This document shows, piece after piece, positions 1 through 7,547 of a stretch of DNA of 64,000 nucleotides (the stretch's first letter is position 1; each line of letters starts with the position of its first letter). The stretch is from Achromobacter ruhlandii (GTDB lineage: Bacteria; Pseudomonadota; Gammaproteobacteria; Burkholderiales; Burkholderiaceae_B): positions 154,321 to 218,320 of the forward strand of contig NZ_CADIJL010000010.1 of NCBI RefSeq assembly GCF_902859695.1, written 5' to 3'. Under the pieces are notes generated by a model that was given only the letters and a program-made list of their open reading frames with translations, did not search any database and was not told the origin of the DNA. The position numbers and the translations under genes are program-made.

Positions 1-694
1 CCCGGGTGTAAGGCGGCACCGCATAGACCCGCTTCTCGCGGCCGGCGCCGAACAGCATCAGCGCCGGGCTGTTGTCCAGCTTGGGGTTGTCGAACTTCGG
101 GATCGGCGACGGCCGCATCATGTAGCGGTCGTTGACGATCACCGGGTAGTCGTAGGTGGTGGCGATGTGGCCATGCTGGGCGATGTCCTCGTACAGCTTG
201 ACGTGCATGCCGCCATATTCGGCCAGCGCGTGCATGGTGCGGGTCTCGGTCTCGCTCGGCTCGAGCCAGCGCAGCGGCTCGGGGATCGGCACCTGGAACA
301 CCATGATCTGGTCGGCCCGCAGCGGCGTTTCCGGAATGCGGTGGCGCGTCTGCACGATGCTGGCGTCGCGGGTCGATTCGGTCGTGGCCACGCCGGTCAC
401 CCGGCCGAAGAAACGGCGGATGTTGATGGCGTTGGTGGTGTCGTCCGAGCCCTGGTCGATCACCTTGAGCACGTCGCCCGGGCCGATGATCGACGCGGTC
501 ACCTGGATGCCGCCCGTGCCCCAGCCATAGGGCAGCGGCATCTCGCGGCTGCCGAACGGCACCTGGTAGCCGGGAATCGCCACCGCCTTGAGCAGCGCGC
601 GGCGCAGCATGCGCTTGGTGGACTCGTCCAGGTAGGCGAAGTTGTAGTGTTCGTCGCGTTCGACCGCGGCGCCGGGAGTGGGGGAAGTCGTCAT
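1..694 (-). CDS. phnJ: PhnJ, C-P lyase core subunit (3' end missing)
   Basis: Carbon-phosphorus lyase catalytic subunit. It is a radical-SAM enzyme that cleaves the C-P bond of ribose 1-methylphosphonate 5-phosphate inside the PhnGHIJ complex. About 231 N-terminal residues are present. They include the family-typical stretches AIPGYQVPFG (around the glycine used as thiyl/glycyl relay), PYGWGTGGIQ, DQGSDDTTNA, TRHRIPETPL, PIPKFDNPK and LFGAGREKR. The four C-terminal cysteines that bind the iron-sulfur cluster lie beyond the window edge, so their integrity cannot be judged. The ATG overlaps the phnI stop (ATGA), showing translational coupling. phnK and phnL are expected further left. Confidence 0.97.
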   Translation of the reverse strand, partial: MTTSPTPGAAVERDEHYNFAYLDESTKRMLRRALLKAVAIPGYQVPFGSREMPLPYGWGTGGIQVTASIIGPGDVLKVIDQGSDDTTNAINIRRFFGRVTGVATTESTRDASIVQTRHRIPETPLRADQIMVFQVPIPEPLRWLEPSETETRTMHALAEYGGMHVKLYEDIAQHGHIATTYDYPVIVNDRYMMRPSPIPKFDNPKLDNSPALMLFGAGREKRVYAVPPYTR

Positions 695-1806
695 GAGGAA
701 ATGGCCTCGTCCAGCTGGCGGGTGTTCTCGGGGGCCGGCGCGGCGCGCTCGGCGCGCAGGCGGCGCAGCAGCTCCAGGTTGGCCTGGAAGTCCACGTAGT
801 GCGGCAGCTTCAAGTGCTGCACGAAGCCGGAAGCCTCGACGTTGTCGCTGTGGTACAGCACGAACTCATGGTCATTGGCAGGCGAGTCGGCGCGTTCGCC
901 GAGTTCCTGCGCCTTCATGGCGCGGTCCACCAGCGCCATCGACATGGCCTTGCGCTCGCCATAGCCGAACGTCAGGCCATAGCCGCGGGTGAACTTGGGG
1001 CCTTCCTCGGCGTTGCCGGCGAACTGGCTCACCATCTGGCATTCGGTGATCTCGATCTCGCCCACCGTGACGGCGAAACCCAGTTCCTCGATGTGCATCT
1101 CGACTTCCACGAAGCCGTAGCGGATCTCGGCGGCGAACGGGTGCGTGTTGCCGTAGCCGCGCTGCGTGGAATAGCCCATCGACAAGAGGAAGCCCTCGTC
1201 GGCGCGCGCCAGATTCTGCAGGCGAGCGGCGCGCGAGGCAGGAAAGTCCAGCGGCTGGCGCGTCAGGTCGAACGGTTCGGGATCGCCCTCGGGCACCGCC
1301 TCGGCGTCGATCAGGTCGTCGTGCGCCAGCAGGTCGGTGACGCGTGGCATGGCGCTGTCCAGCGGCTCGCCGCCCGCCGGCAGGGCGTCGGCCTCGCGCT
1401 CGGCCTCCAGCGAGAAGTCCAGCAGGCGCTGGGTGTAGTCGTAGGTCGGCCCGAGGATCTGGCCGCCGGGCACGTCCTTGAAAGTCGACGAGATGCGGCG
1501 CTGCAGGCGCATGGCGCCGGTGTCGATCGGCTGGGTGTAGCCGTAGCGCGACAGCGTGGTGCGGTAGGCGCGCAGCAGGAACACCGCTTCGATCACGTCG
1601 CCGGCGGCCTGTTTCAGCGCCAGCGCCGCCAGTTGCGGATCGTAGAGCGAGCCTTCGGCCATCACGCGCGACACCGCCAGCGGCATCTGTTCGCGGATCT
1701 GGTCCAGGCTCAGTTCGGGCAGGGCCCGGTCGCCGCGCCGATAGTCGTCCAGCATGCGGTAGGAATTGAGGATGGCGCGTTCGCCCCCTTTGACGGCTAC
1801 ATACAT
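691..1806 (-). CDS. phnI: PhnI, C-P lyase core subunit / nucleosidase
   Basis: C-P lyase core component of 371 residues, the normal family length. With PhnG, PhnH and PhnL it displaces adenine from ATP with phosphonate to give the alpha-D-ribose 1-phosphonate 5-triphosphate; PhnI carries the nucleosidase activity. Recognised from the start MYVAVKGGERAI, the segment LSRYGYTQP, and the region ISSTFKDVPGGQILGPTYDY. It starts 1 nt after the phnH stop and overlaps phnJ by 4 nt, so it lies in the middle of a tightly coupled phnGHIJ transcript. Confidence 0.97.
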   Translation of the reverse strand: MYVAVKGGERAILNSYRMLDDYRRGDRALPELSLDQIREQMPLAVSRVMAEGSLYDPQLAALALKQAAGDVIEAVFLLRAYRTTLSRYGYTQPIDTGAMRLQRRISSTFKDVPGGQILGPTYDYTQRLLDFSLEAEREADALPAGGEPLDSAMPRVTDLLAHDDLIDAEAVPEGDPEPFDLTRQPLDFPASRAARLQNLARADEGFLLSMGYSTQRGYGNTHPFAAEIRYGFVEVEMHIEELGFAVTVGEIEITECQMVSQFAGNAEEGPKFTRGYGLTFGYGERKAMSMALVDRAMKAQELGERADSPANDHEFVLYHSDNVEASGFVQHLKLPHYVDFQANLELLRRLRAERAAPAPENTRQLDEAISS

Positions 1807-1807
1807 G

Positions 1808-2425
1808 TCAGCTCTCCACGCGCGTGCCGCGAGGCAGCGCGCACAGTTGCCGCCCGTGCGTCAGGAACACGTCGACGCCCAGCGGGAAACGTTGATGGTT
1901 GATGCGCCAGTCGCGCCAGAAGCCGTCCGGCAGGCCGGCGGCGCGCAGCGCCTGGCGGCTCTGGATGCCGGGGCCGGTTAGCGTGACCTCGGCGCCGGCG
2001 TCCAGCGACGCGACTTCGATGAGCAGCGTCGTGGACAGATCCGGATAGGCCGGGTCGCCGGGATGGCACGACGCCAGCGCGGGCGCGCTGCCGCCCGCCG
2101 GCACCGCCGCGAAGCGCGCCAGGGAGGCCGACGGCACCATTGGGCAGGCGCAATGGAAACGCAGGAAGTCGAGCACGCCGGCGTCCAGGCCCTGCGGCAG
2201 CCACAGCGGCGTGTCCACGTCCACCAGCGTCAGCAGCAGCGCGGTCAGCGCCGGCGACAGGCCGGCCGGCACGCCGCTGGCGGCGGCCACTTCGTACACG
2301 CGGCCCGGATGCGCCATGGCGTTGAGCGCGGTGCGGAAGGTGGCCTGCGCGTCGTTCACCGGGTCCGCGAAGCCCGGCAGCAGCTTGCGGCTCGCGGCGG
2401 CCGCGCCAAGAAGTTCTTGATGCAT
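1808..2425 (-). CDS. phnH: PhnH, C-P lyase core subunit
   Basis: PhnH subunit of the C-P lyase core complex, 205 residues from the ATG at 2425 (MHQELLGAAA). A longer open frame reaches 2461 but would run into phnG. The chosen ATG lies 1 nt past the phnG stop, the spacing expected for coupled genes. Recognisable segments are PGFADPVNDAQATFR near residue 20 and LTGPGIQ near residue 140. PhnH is a PLP-transferase-like fold without the cofactor and is essential for phosphonate use. Its alanine-rich loops are normal for this GC-rich genome. Confidence 0.95.
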   Translation of the reverse strand: MHQELLGAAAASRKLLPGFADPVNDAQATFRTALNAMAHPGRVYEVAAASGVPAGLSPALTALLLTLVDVDTPLWLPQGLDAGVLDFLRFHCACPMVPSASLARFAAVPAGGSAPALASCHPGDPAYPDLSTTLLIEVASLDAGAEVTLTGPGIQSRQALRAAGLPDGFWRDWRINHQRFPLGVDVFLTHGRQLCALPRGTRVES

Positions 2426-2426
2426 G

Positions 2427-2897
2427 TCAGTCCTCGCCTCGCACCATCGTGAAGAATTCAACCCTGGTCTGCGCGGCGACGCGCGCCTGGCGCTCGACGC
2501 GCTCGGCGCGTTCGCGCGCCAGCGGCTGAATCAGCTGCGCCTGCACCGTGTCGTGCCAGTCGGGCAATTGCAGCAGCGCGTCGGCCACCGCGGCCTGCTC
2601 GGCATGGCGCAGCGAACGGCCCTGCACGTAGGCGATGCCGACCACGCCGTTGTCCAGGCTGACGGCGCAACGTGTCACCGTCATTTCGCCCAGGTTGAAA
2701 CGCGCGCCAGTGCCGCCGCCCCGGGCCCGCACCATGGCCATGCCGGTCTGCGCCGGGCGCAGCATCTGATGCGAGGGCACCCCGCCGAGCGAGCCGAAGG
2801 CCCCTTCCAGCATGGCGGGGTCGGCCAGTGCCAACACCCGCATCCAGGCGGCCCGTTGCGCCTGGATTTCCCCCGGCGCGGTTTGTGGATGGTCCAT
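2427..2897 (-). CDS. phnG: PhnG, C-P lyase core subunit
   Basis: First gene of the leftward C-P lyase operon, 156 residues. PhnG is the small subunit that packs with PhnI, PhnH and PhnJ. Family-like features are RVLALADPAML near the start, RPAQTGMAMVRARGGGTGARFNLGEMTVTRC in the middle (glycine-rich loop) and a C-terminal helix rich in arginine and glutamate. It is preceded by a complete sigma70-like promoter (2930-2958) and by a palindromic operator between the -10 box and the start codon, so the whole phnGHIJ run is probably repressed there. Confidence 0.94.
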   Translation of the reverse strand: MDHPQTAPGEIQAQRAAWMRVLALADPAMLEGAFGSLGGVPSHQMLRPAQTGMAMVRARGGGTGARFNLGEMTVTRCAVSLDNGVVGIAYVQGRSLRHAEQAAVADALLQLPDWHDTVQAQLIQPLARERAERVERQARVAAQTRVEFFTMVRGED

Positions 2898-2910
2898 TGT
2901 TTCCTCTAAA

Positions 2911-2920
2911 CGTCTAGACG
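2911..2920. promoter_or_regulatory. PhnF-type operator upstream of phnG
   Basis: A perfect 10-bp palindrome, CGTCTAGACG. Its core GTCTAGAC fits the GTMTAKAC consensus of HutC-subfamily GntR repressors, the subfamily of the adjacent phnF. It lies just downstream of the -10 box of the phnG promoter, where a bound repressor would block transcription. An imperfect 8-bp tandem copy (TCTAAACG, 2905-2912) adjoins it. The same core with the same CTGG flank recurs upstream of phnM. Confidence 0.75.
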
Positions 2921-2929
2921 ACTGGATGG

Positions 2930-2958
2930 AGTATGATCGCGTTCGGAAGCAAGTTCAA
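2930..2958 (-). promoter_or_regulatory. sigma70-like promoter of phnGHIJ
   Basis: On the minus strand, TTGAAC (2958-2953) and CATACT (2935-2930) are separated by exactly 17 bp. The predicted start is near 2923, immediately before the 2911-2920 operator. The leader is about 25 nt. Confidence 0.6.
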
Positions 2959-3060
2959 CAGCCTGGCGTGAATTTTTGATGACAGTTGCGGCGGGGACGC
3001 ATTGCCTATCCCGCGTCCGCCGCTTGGTGCACAATCACAGCCATTCTTGATGAAGCTGAT

Positions 3061-3804
3061 ATGACAGCACGAGCACATCCCATGGTCGAAAGAGGTTCCG
3101 GTATCGCCGTGTGGCGACAGATTGGCGAATCGCTGGCGGACGACATCCGCAACAAGCTGTACATGGCGGGCGAACAGTTGCCCTCCGAACCGGAGCTGGC
3201 CGCCAAGTTCTCCGTCAATCGCCACACCATCCGGCGCGCCATGGGCGAGTTGGAACAGAGCGGACTGGTGCGCATCGAGCAGGGGCGCGGCACCTTCGTG
3301 CAGGAACACGCCATCGACTACGCCATCGGCAAGCGCACGCGCTTTTCCGAGAACCTGCGCAGCCAGGGCATGCTGGGGCACCTCGAAGCCCTGGGCAGCC
3401 AGACACTGCGCGCCGCCGACATCGCCAAACACCTGGGCCTGGCGCGCAATGCCCCGCTGCTGCGGGTGCAGATGGTGGGCAAGGCCGAGAACCGCCCCAT
3501 CAGCACCTCCGAGCACTACTTCGATGAAAAGCGCTTCCCCGACTTCATCGAGCGCCTGAACGCGCTGCGCTCGGTCTCGAAGGTCTACGCCCACTATGAC
3601 ATCGGCGACTACACCCGAAAATGGTCGCGCATCACCGCCACCCTGCCGTCGCCGGAAGTGGCACGCATCCTGGGTCAGCCCAAGACGCGCCCGATCCTGC
3701 AGGTGGAAGCCCTGAATGTGGACCAGGCCGGCGCGCCGTTGCAATACAGCATCACCCGTTTCGTCGGCGACCTGGTCCAGCTCATGGTGGCCGACGACAG
3801 TTGA
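3061..3804 (+). CDS. phnF: PhnF, GntR/HutC-family phosphonate repressor
   Basis: Transcriptional regulator of 247 residues from the ATG at 3061; the open frame extends further upstream but without family-like sequence. The N-terminal winged helix-turn-helix (about residues 15-80) contains GEQLPSEPELAAKFSVNRHT and the wing GLVRIEQGRGTFV. A UTRA ligand-binding domain follows to the C-terminus (SEHYFDEKRFPDFIERL, SITRFVGDLVQLM). It sits between the divergent phnG operon and phnM. Two palindromes of the HutC-type core flank it, so it probably represses both sides and is released by a phosphonate-pathway ligand. The ligand cannot be read from sequence. Confidence 0.93.
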   Translation: MTARAHPMVERGSGIAVWRQIGESLADDIRNKLYMAGEQLPSEPELAAKFSVNRHTIRRAMGELEQSGLVRIEQGRGTFVQEHAIDYAIGKRTRFSENLRSQGMLGHLEALGSQTLRAADIAKHLGLARNAPLLRVQMVGKAENRPISTSEHYFDEKRFPDFIERLNALRSVSKVYAHYDIGDYTRKWSRITATLPSPEVARILGQPKTRPILQVEALNVDQAGAPLQYSITRFVGDLVQLMVADDS

Positions 3805-3858
3805 GGACGATGCGCGGCGGCCGCGCGCGGCCGCTTGCGCCGCCCTGCGATTCCACTC

Positions 3859-3868
3859 ATCTAGACAT
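3859..3868. promoter_or_regulatory. second PhnF-type operator, upstream of phnM
   Basis: ATCTAGACAT, 35 bp before the phnM start. TCTAGAC plus CTGG two bases later (3869-3872) matches the phnG operator, where TCTAGAC at 2913 is likewise followed two bases later by CTGG. The repeated extended motif supports one regulator acting on phnGHIJ and phnM-DUF1045-phnN. Confidence 0.65.
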
Positions 3869-3902
3869 CTGGTTGTAATGCTACGCCGCTAACTTTCCAT
3901 TC

Positions 3903-5099
3903 ATGAACCCAGCACACGCCCCCTCGCCCCTGGCCGGTGTCACAGGCCAACGTATCCTGACCCCGCGCGGCATCGAACACGCCAGCCTGCGATTCCATGG
4001 AGGACTGATCGACGACGCCAGCAACGCGGCCGCGCGCGGCGCGGCCTGGTTCGACGCCGGCAATCTGCTGGTGCTGCCCGGCATCGTCGACCTGCATGGC
4101 GACGCCTTCGAACGCGCCATCATGCCGCGCCCCAGCGTCACGTTCCCCTACGACGGCGCCTTGTTCGACGTCGACCGCCAATTGCTGGCCAACGGCATCA
4201 CCACCGAATTCCACGGCGTCACCCTGTCCTGGGAAGGCGGCCTGCGCGGCGAGGCCTACGCCGAACGCATGTTCGCGGCGCTCGAGCGCATGGGACCCAT
4301 CATGGGCGCGCGCCACTATGTACACCTGCGGTTCGAGACCCACCACGTGGGCGGGGTCGAGACCGCGCAGCAATGGATCCGCGACGGCCGCGTACGCTTC
4401 CTGGCGCTCAACGACCACCTGCCCAGCATGGCGCGCCGCCTGGGCGACGACCGCAAGCTGCTGCAGTACGCCGACCGCGCCGAATGCGACCTGGACACCT
4501 TCCAGGAACGCATCCGCCGCGCCATGGGCGCGGCCGACTCCGTGGCCGACGCCATGCGCGAGCTGACCGCCAGCGCGCAGGCCGCCGGACTGCGGGTCGC
4601 CTCGCACGACGACCCCGACGCCGCCACCCGCCGCTATTACCACCAGCTCGGTTGCGGCGTGGCGGAGTTCCCGCTGACGCGCGATGCCGCCAGCGTGGCC
4701 CGCGACCTGGGCAACTCGGTCGTCTTCGGCGCGCCCAACGTGGTGCGCGGCGGCAGCCACACCAACGCCCCCAGCGCCACTGAAATGATCCGCGCCGGCC
4801 TGTGCGACATCCTGACCTCCGACTACTACTATCCCGCGCCGCTGGCCGCCGTGCTGCGTCTGGCCAACGACGGCGTGCTGCCGCTGGAACAAGCCTGGAA
4901 CCTGGTGTCGCTGAACCCGGCCCGCGCCGCCGGCCTGCGGGATCGCGGCGCGCTGGCGCCCGGACTGATCGCCGACGCCATCGTGGTCGACGATCACGTG
5001 CCCGGCCTTCCGCGCGTCTGCGCCGCCATCGTCGGCGGCGAGCTGCGCTACGCCACCCGTGCCTTCGGCGACGACCACAATCAGCGCATGGCGGCCTGA
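3903..5099 (+). CDS. phnM: PhnM, ribose 1-methylphosphonate 5-triphosphate diphosphatase
   Basis: Amidohydrolase-superfamily enzyme of 398 residues that removes pyrophosphate from alpha-D-ribose 1-methylphosphonate 5-triphosphate, making the C-P lyase substrate. Metal-site and family motifs are visible: PGIVDLHGDAFER near residue 60-70, LRFETHH near 145, ASHDDPD near 235, and LTSDYYYPAPL near 300. Length is close to other PhnM proteins. The downstream DUF1045 gene begins 2 nt after the stop, and phnN overlaps that gene, giving a rightward phnM-DUF1045-phnN operon behind its own PhnF-type operator. Confidence 0.96.
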   Translation: MNPAHAPSPLAGVTGQRILTPRGIEHASLRFHGGLIDDASNAAARGAAWFDAGNLLVLPGIVDLHGDAFERAIMPRPSVTFPYDGALFDVDRQLLANGITTEFHGVTLSWEGGLRGEAYAERMFAALERMGPIMGARHYVHLRFETHHVGGVETAQQWIRDGRVRFLALNDHLPSMARRLGDDRKLLQYADRAECDLDTFQERIRRAMGAADSVADAMRELTASAQAAGLRVASHDDPDAATRRYYHQLGCGVAEFPLTRDAASVARDLGNSVVFGAPNVVRGGSHTNAPSATEMIRAGLCDILTSDYYYPAPLAAVLRLANDGVLPLEQAWNLVSLNPARAAGLRDRGALAPGLIADAIVVDDHVPGLPRVCAAIVGGELRYATRAFGDDHNQRMAA

Positions 5100-5101
5100 T
5101 C

Positions 5102-5845
5102 ATGCCGTCGGCCCACCGCTATGCGTTGTATCTCGCCCCCACCGGCCCCTGGCGTGAACTCGGCAGCCGCTGGCTGGGCCGCTGCGCCGACACCGGCGCG
5201 GCCCTGCCGCCGCTGCCCGGCCAGCCCGAGGCCGCGCGCGACTGGACCGAGGCGCCGCGCCATTACGGCCTGCACGCCACGCTGAAGCCGCCGTTCCGTC
5301 TGCGCCCCGGCGCCACGCCGCGGGACGTCGACGCCGCCGCGCGCCAACTCGCCGCCGGCGACAGCGCCTTCGCCATCCAGCTCGAATGCGAGCCGCTGCG
5401 CGGCTTCCTGGCCTGGCGCATCGCAGCCACCGACGCGGAGGGCCGCGCCCGCATCAACGCCCTGGCCGCCGCCGCCGTGCGCGGCCTGGACGACCTGCGC
5501 GCGCCCGCCACCGCCGACGAACTGGCCCGGCGCCAGGCGCACGCGCTGTCGTCCGAACAGCAGGCCATGCTGGCGCGCTGGGGCTACCCCTATGTGTTCG
5601 ACACCTTCACCTTCCACATCACGCTGACCGGCAAGCTCGACGGCGCCGCGCTGGAGCAGGCGCGGGCCGGCATCGCGGCGTTCGCCGATCCGCTGCGCGG
5701 CCAGCCCATGGCGGTGCCCGGCGTCAGCGTCTATGTCCAGCCGCAAGCGGGCGCCGACTTCATCGTCGCGCGCCACTATCCCTTCGATGGCGGCCACGTC
5801 GACGCGGCGGGCGCGGCCTACCTGCAAGGACCGGCGACGGCATGA
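5102..5845 (+). CDS. DUF1045 2H-phosphoesterase of phosphonate cluster
   Basis: A 247-residue protein of the DUF1045 family, often labelled putative phosphonate metabolism protein. It carries the two His-x-Thr-Leu motifs of 2H phosphoesterases, HATL at His58 and HITL at His172, which in that superfamily hydrolyse cyclic or 2',5' phosphodiesters. It sits between phnM and phnN with a 2-nt gap and a 4-nt ATGA overlap, so it is made with them. No phnP is seen in the window. By inference it may open 5-phosphoribosyl 1,2-cyclic phosphate, the product of C-P bond cleavage that PhnP handles elsewhere. That role is not proven by sequence. Confidence 0.88.
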   Translation: MPSAHRYALYLAPTGPWRELGSRWLGRCADTGAALPPLPGQPEAARDWTEAPRHYGLHATLKPPFRLRPGATPRDVDAAARQLAAGDSAFAIQLECEPLRGFLAWRIAATDAEGRARINALAAAAVRGLDDLRAPATADELARRQAHALSSEQQAMLARWGYPYVFDTFTFHITLTGKLDGAALEQARAGIAAFADPLRGQPMAVPGVSVYVQPQAGADFIVARHYPFDGGHVDAAGAAYLQGPATA

Positions 5846-6420
5846 ACCCGCCCGTTCCCGCCAGCGGCGAACGCCTGGTCTACCTGATGGGCGCCTCCGG
5901 CAGCGGCAAGGACACCCTGCTGCGGCGGCTGCGCGCCGGGCTGCGCGACAACGAACCGGTGCTGGTGGCGCACCGCTACATCACGCGCGACAGCGGCGCC
6001 ACCGAAGACGCACTGTGCCTGAGCGCCGAGGAATTCGCGCGCCGCGCGGCACTGGGCTGTTTCGCCCTGCACTGGGCCAGCCATGGCCTGCGCTACGGCA
6101 TCGGCATCGAGGTCGACACCTGGCTGGAGGGCGGCGCGGCCGTCATCATCAATGGTTCGCGCGCGCACCTGGCCGAGGCGCACCGGCGCTATCCGGCGCT
6201 GACCGCGGTCGAGATCACGGTCGACCCCGCGCAACTGGCGCGGCGGCTGGCGGCGCGCGGCCGCGAAACGCCCGAACAGATCGCCCTGCGCCTGCAACGC
6301 GCCGCGCAGGACTTCCCCGTCCCCGACGGCTGCCGCCTGCTGCGTGTCGGCAACAACGGCGCGCCGGAAGCCGCCACCGCCGAACTGCTGGATATCGCCC
6401 GCGGCCGCCTGATTGCGTAG
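5842..6420 (+). CDS. phnN: PhnN, ribose 1,5-bisphosphate phosphokinase
   Basis: P-loop kinase of 192 residues that phosphorylates ribose 1,5-bisphosphate to PRPP, returning the phosphonate-pathway ribose to nucleotide synthesis. The Walker A motif GASGSGKDTLL is at about residue 18. Guanylate-kinase-like features follow: HRYITRD, and ALHWASHGLRYGIG at the substrate site. The ATG overlaps the DUF1045 stop. It is the last gene of the rightward phn unit; nothing terminator-like is seen in the 61 bp before the convergent LysR gene. Confidence 0.95.
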   Translation: MNPPVPASGERLVYLMGASGSGKDTLLRRLRAGLRDNEPVLVAHRYITRDSGATEDALCLSAEEFARRAALGCFALHWASHGLRYGIGIEVDTWLEGGAAVIINGSRAHLAEAHRRYPALTAVEITVDPAQLARRLAARGRETPEQIALRLQRAAQDFPVPDGCRLLRVGNNGAPEAATAELLDIARGRLIA

Positions 6421-6481
6421 CCCGCGACGGCATCGCCGCGAAACGCCCGCCACGACGCCACGGCCGCTCCAGCCGGGCGCC

Positions 6482-7441
6482 TTACGCCCGCGGTCGAGCG
6501 TCCGGCCCCAGGTCGGCGCACAGCTCCAGGAGGATGTCGGAAAAGCATTCCTCCGCCGCCAGCGCCTGCTCGCGCCGGCGGCGGATCAGGTTGATCGGCG
6601 GCAACTCCCAGCCGAAGTCCCACGGCACCATGCCCAGCTTGCCGCGCTGGCACAGTTCGCGCGCGATGTCCTCCGGCACCACCGACATCAGCGCGGGATT
6701 GGCGCTCAGCATGCCCTCGATCACATCGGTGGAATAGGCTTCCAGCACCGGCGCCGGCGAACGCAGGCCGGCGCGGATAAAGTGCTCGACAATCAGTTGG
6801 CGCGTCGGCGTGTTGACCGCCGGCAGCACCCAATCCATCCGCGCCACCGCCGGCCAGTCCGCCTCGCGCCGCGCCAGGCGCTGCGCCAATCGGCTGTGCG
6901 CGATCAGGCGCGGCCGCTGGCGGTACAGCACGCGATGGGTCAGGTCATCCTGCGCCAGGGTCGAAGTCGCCCGGCTGATGATGCAATCGAGCTCGTGCCG
7001 CCGCAGCATCGGCACCAGGTGGTCGGTGGTGGCGCGGTGCAGCGTCAGGGTCACGCCGTGGCGCTGGTGCAGCCGGCCGATGGCGGCGGTCAGCAGCGCG
7101 CTGGACACGTACGGCACCACACCGACATGCAGATGCGCCGCGCGGCCGTCGTGCAGCGCCTCGACCTCGCGCGCCCACAGGTCCAGGTCGCCCTGCATGC
7201 GGCGGGCCCGCACCAGCGCCAGTTCGCCCAGCGGCGTGGGCTGCATGCCGCGCCCGGTGCGCAGGAATAGCGGCGCGCCGAAGATGTCCTCGAGCTCGGC
7301 CAGCGCCTTGGTGGCGGCGGGCTGGCTGATGCCGGTGGCGGCCGCCACGCGGGTCAGCGTGCCGTGCTTGGCGATATTCGCCAGCAACACCAGATGGCGG
7401 TGGCGCAGGCGGTTGGCGAGTCGGGCGGCGTCCCAGGTCAA
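6482..7441 (-). CDS. LysR-family regulator of the GGT/Bug block
   Basis: LysR-type regulator of 319 residues. The N-terminal helix-turn-helix (about residues 15-75) reads RHLVLLANIAKHGTLTRVAAATGISQPAATKALAELE, close to the CbbR/GbpR-like subgroup. The rest is a periplasmic-binding-like effector domain. It is divergent from the gamma-glutamyltransferase-like gene. The 106-bp gap holds inverted repeats suited to a LysR dimer, so self-regulation and activation of the downstream trio are likely. The effector is unknown. Confidence 0.92.
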   Translation of the reverse strand: MTWDAARLANRLRHRHLVLLANIAKHGTLTRVAAATGISQPAATKALAELEDIFGAPLFLRTGRGMQPTPLGELALVRARRMQGDLDLWAREVEALHDGRAAHLHVGVVPYVSSALLTAAIGRLHQRHGVTLTLHRATTDHLVPMLRRHELDCIISRATSTLAQDDLTHRVLYRQRPRLIAHSRLAQRLARREADWPAVARMDWVLPAVNTPTRQLIVEHFIRAGLRSPAPVLEAYSTDVIEGMLSANPALMSVVPEDIARELCQRGKLGMVPWDFGWELPPINLIRRRREQALAAEECFSDILLELCADLGPDARPRA

Positions 7442-7454
7442 GGCGGTCTACTCA

Positions 7455-7517
7455 TAACTGATTGGTTATTCAATTATGCCAACAATGGGTACATCAGTTA
7501 TTTCACAATCCTATACT
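7455..7517 (+). promoter_or_regulatory. LysR-type operator and -10 box in divergent gap
   Basis: ATAAC-N6-GTTAT at 7455-7470 is a 16-bp palindrome of LysR T-N11-A size. Its left half, ATAACTGAT (7455-7463), recurs inverted as ATCAGTTAT at 7494-7502, a perfect 9-bp inverted repeat across the promoter region. A -10-like TATACT lies at 7512-7517 with no good -35, as expected for an activator-dependent promoter reading into the gene at 7548. Confidence 0.55.
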
Positions 7518-7547
7518 GCGCCGTATCCCCATCCCGCCCGACCGCCC

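Noticed and set aside
799..1902. Long open frame of 367 codons antisense to phnI
   Set aside because: It is an antisense shadow produced by GC-rich codon bias; phnI on the other strand has clear family sequence. Many similar antisense frames across the window were dropped for the same reason.
2968..2985. Possible Pho box upstream of phnG (minus strand CTGTCAT-CAAA-AATTCAC)
   Set aside because: The first half is perfect but the second matches poorly, and its distance to a -10 does not fit. The sigma70 promoter beside it explains transcription better.
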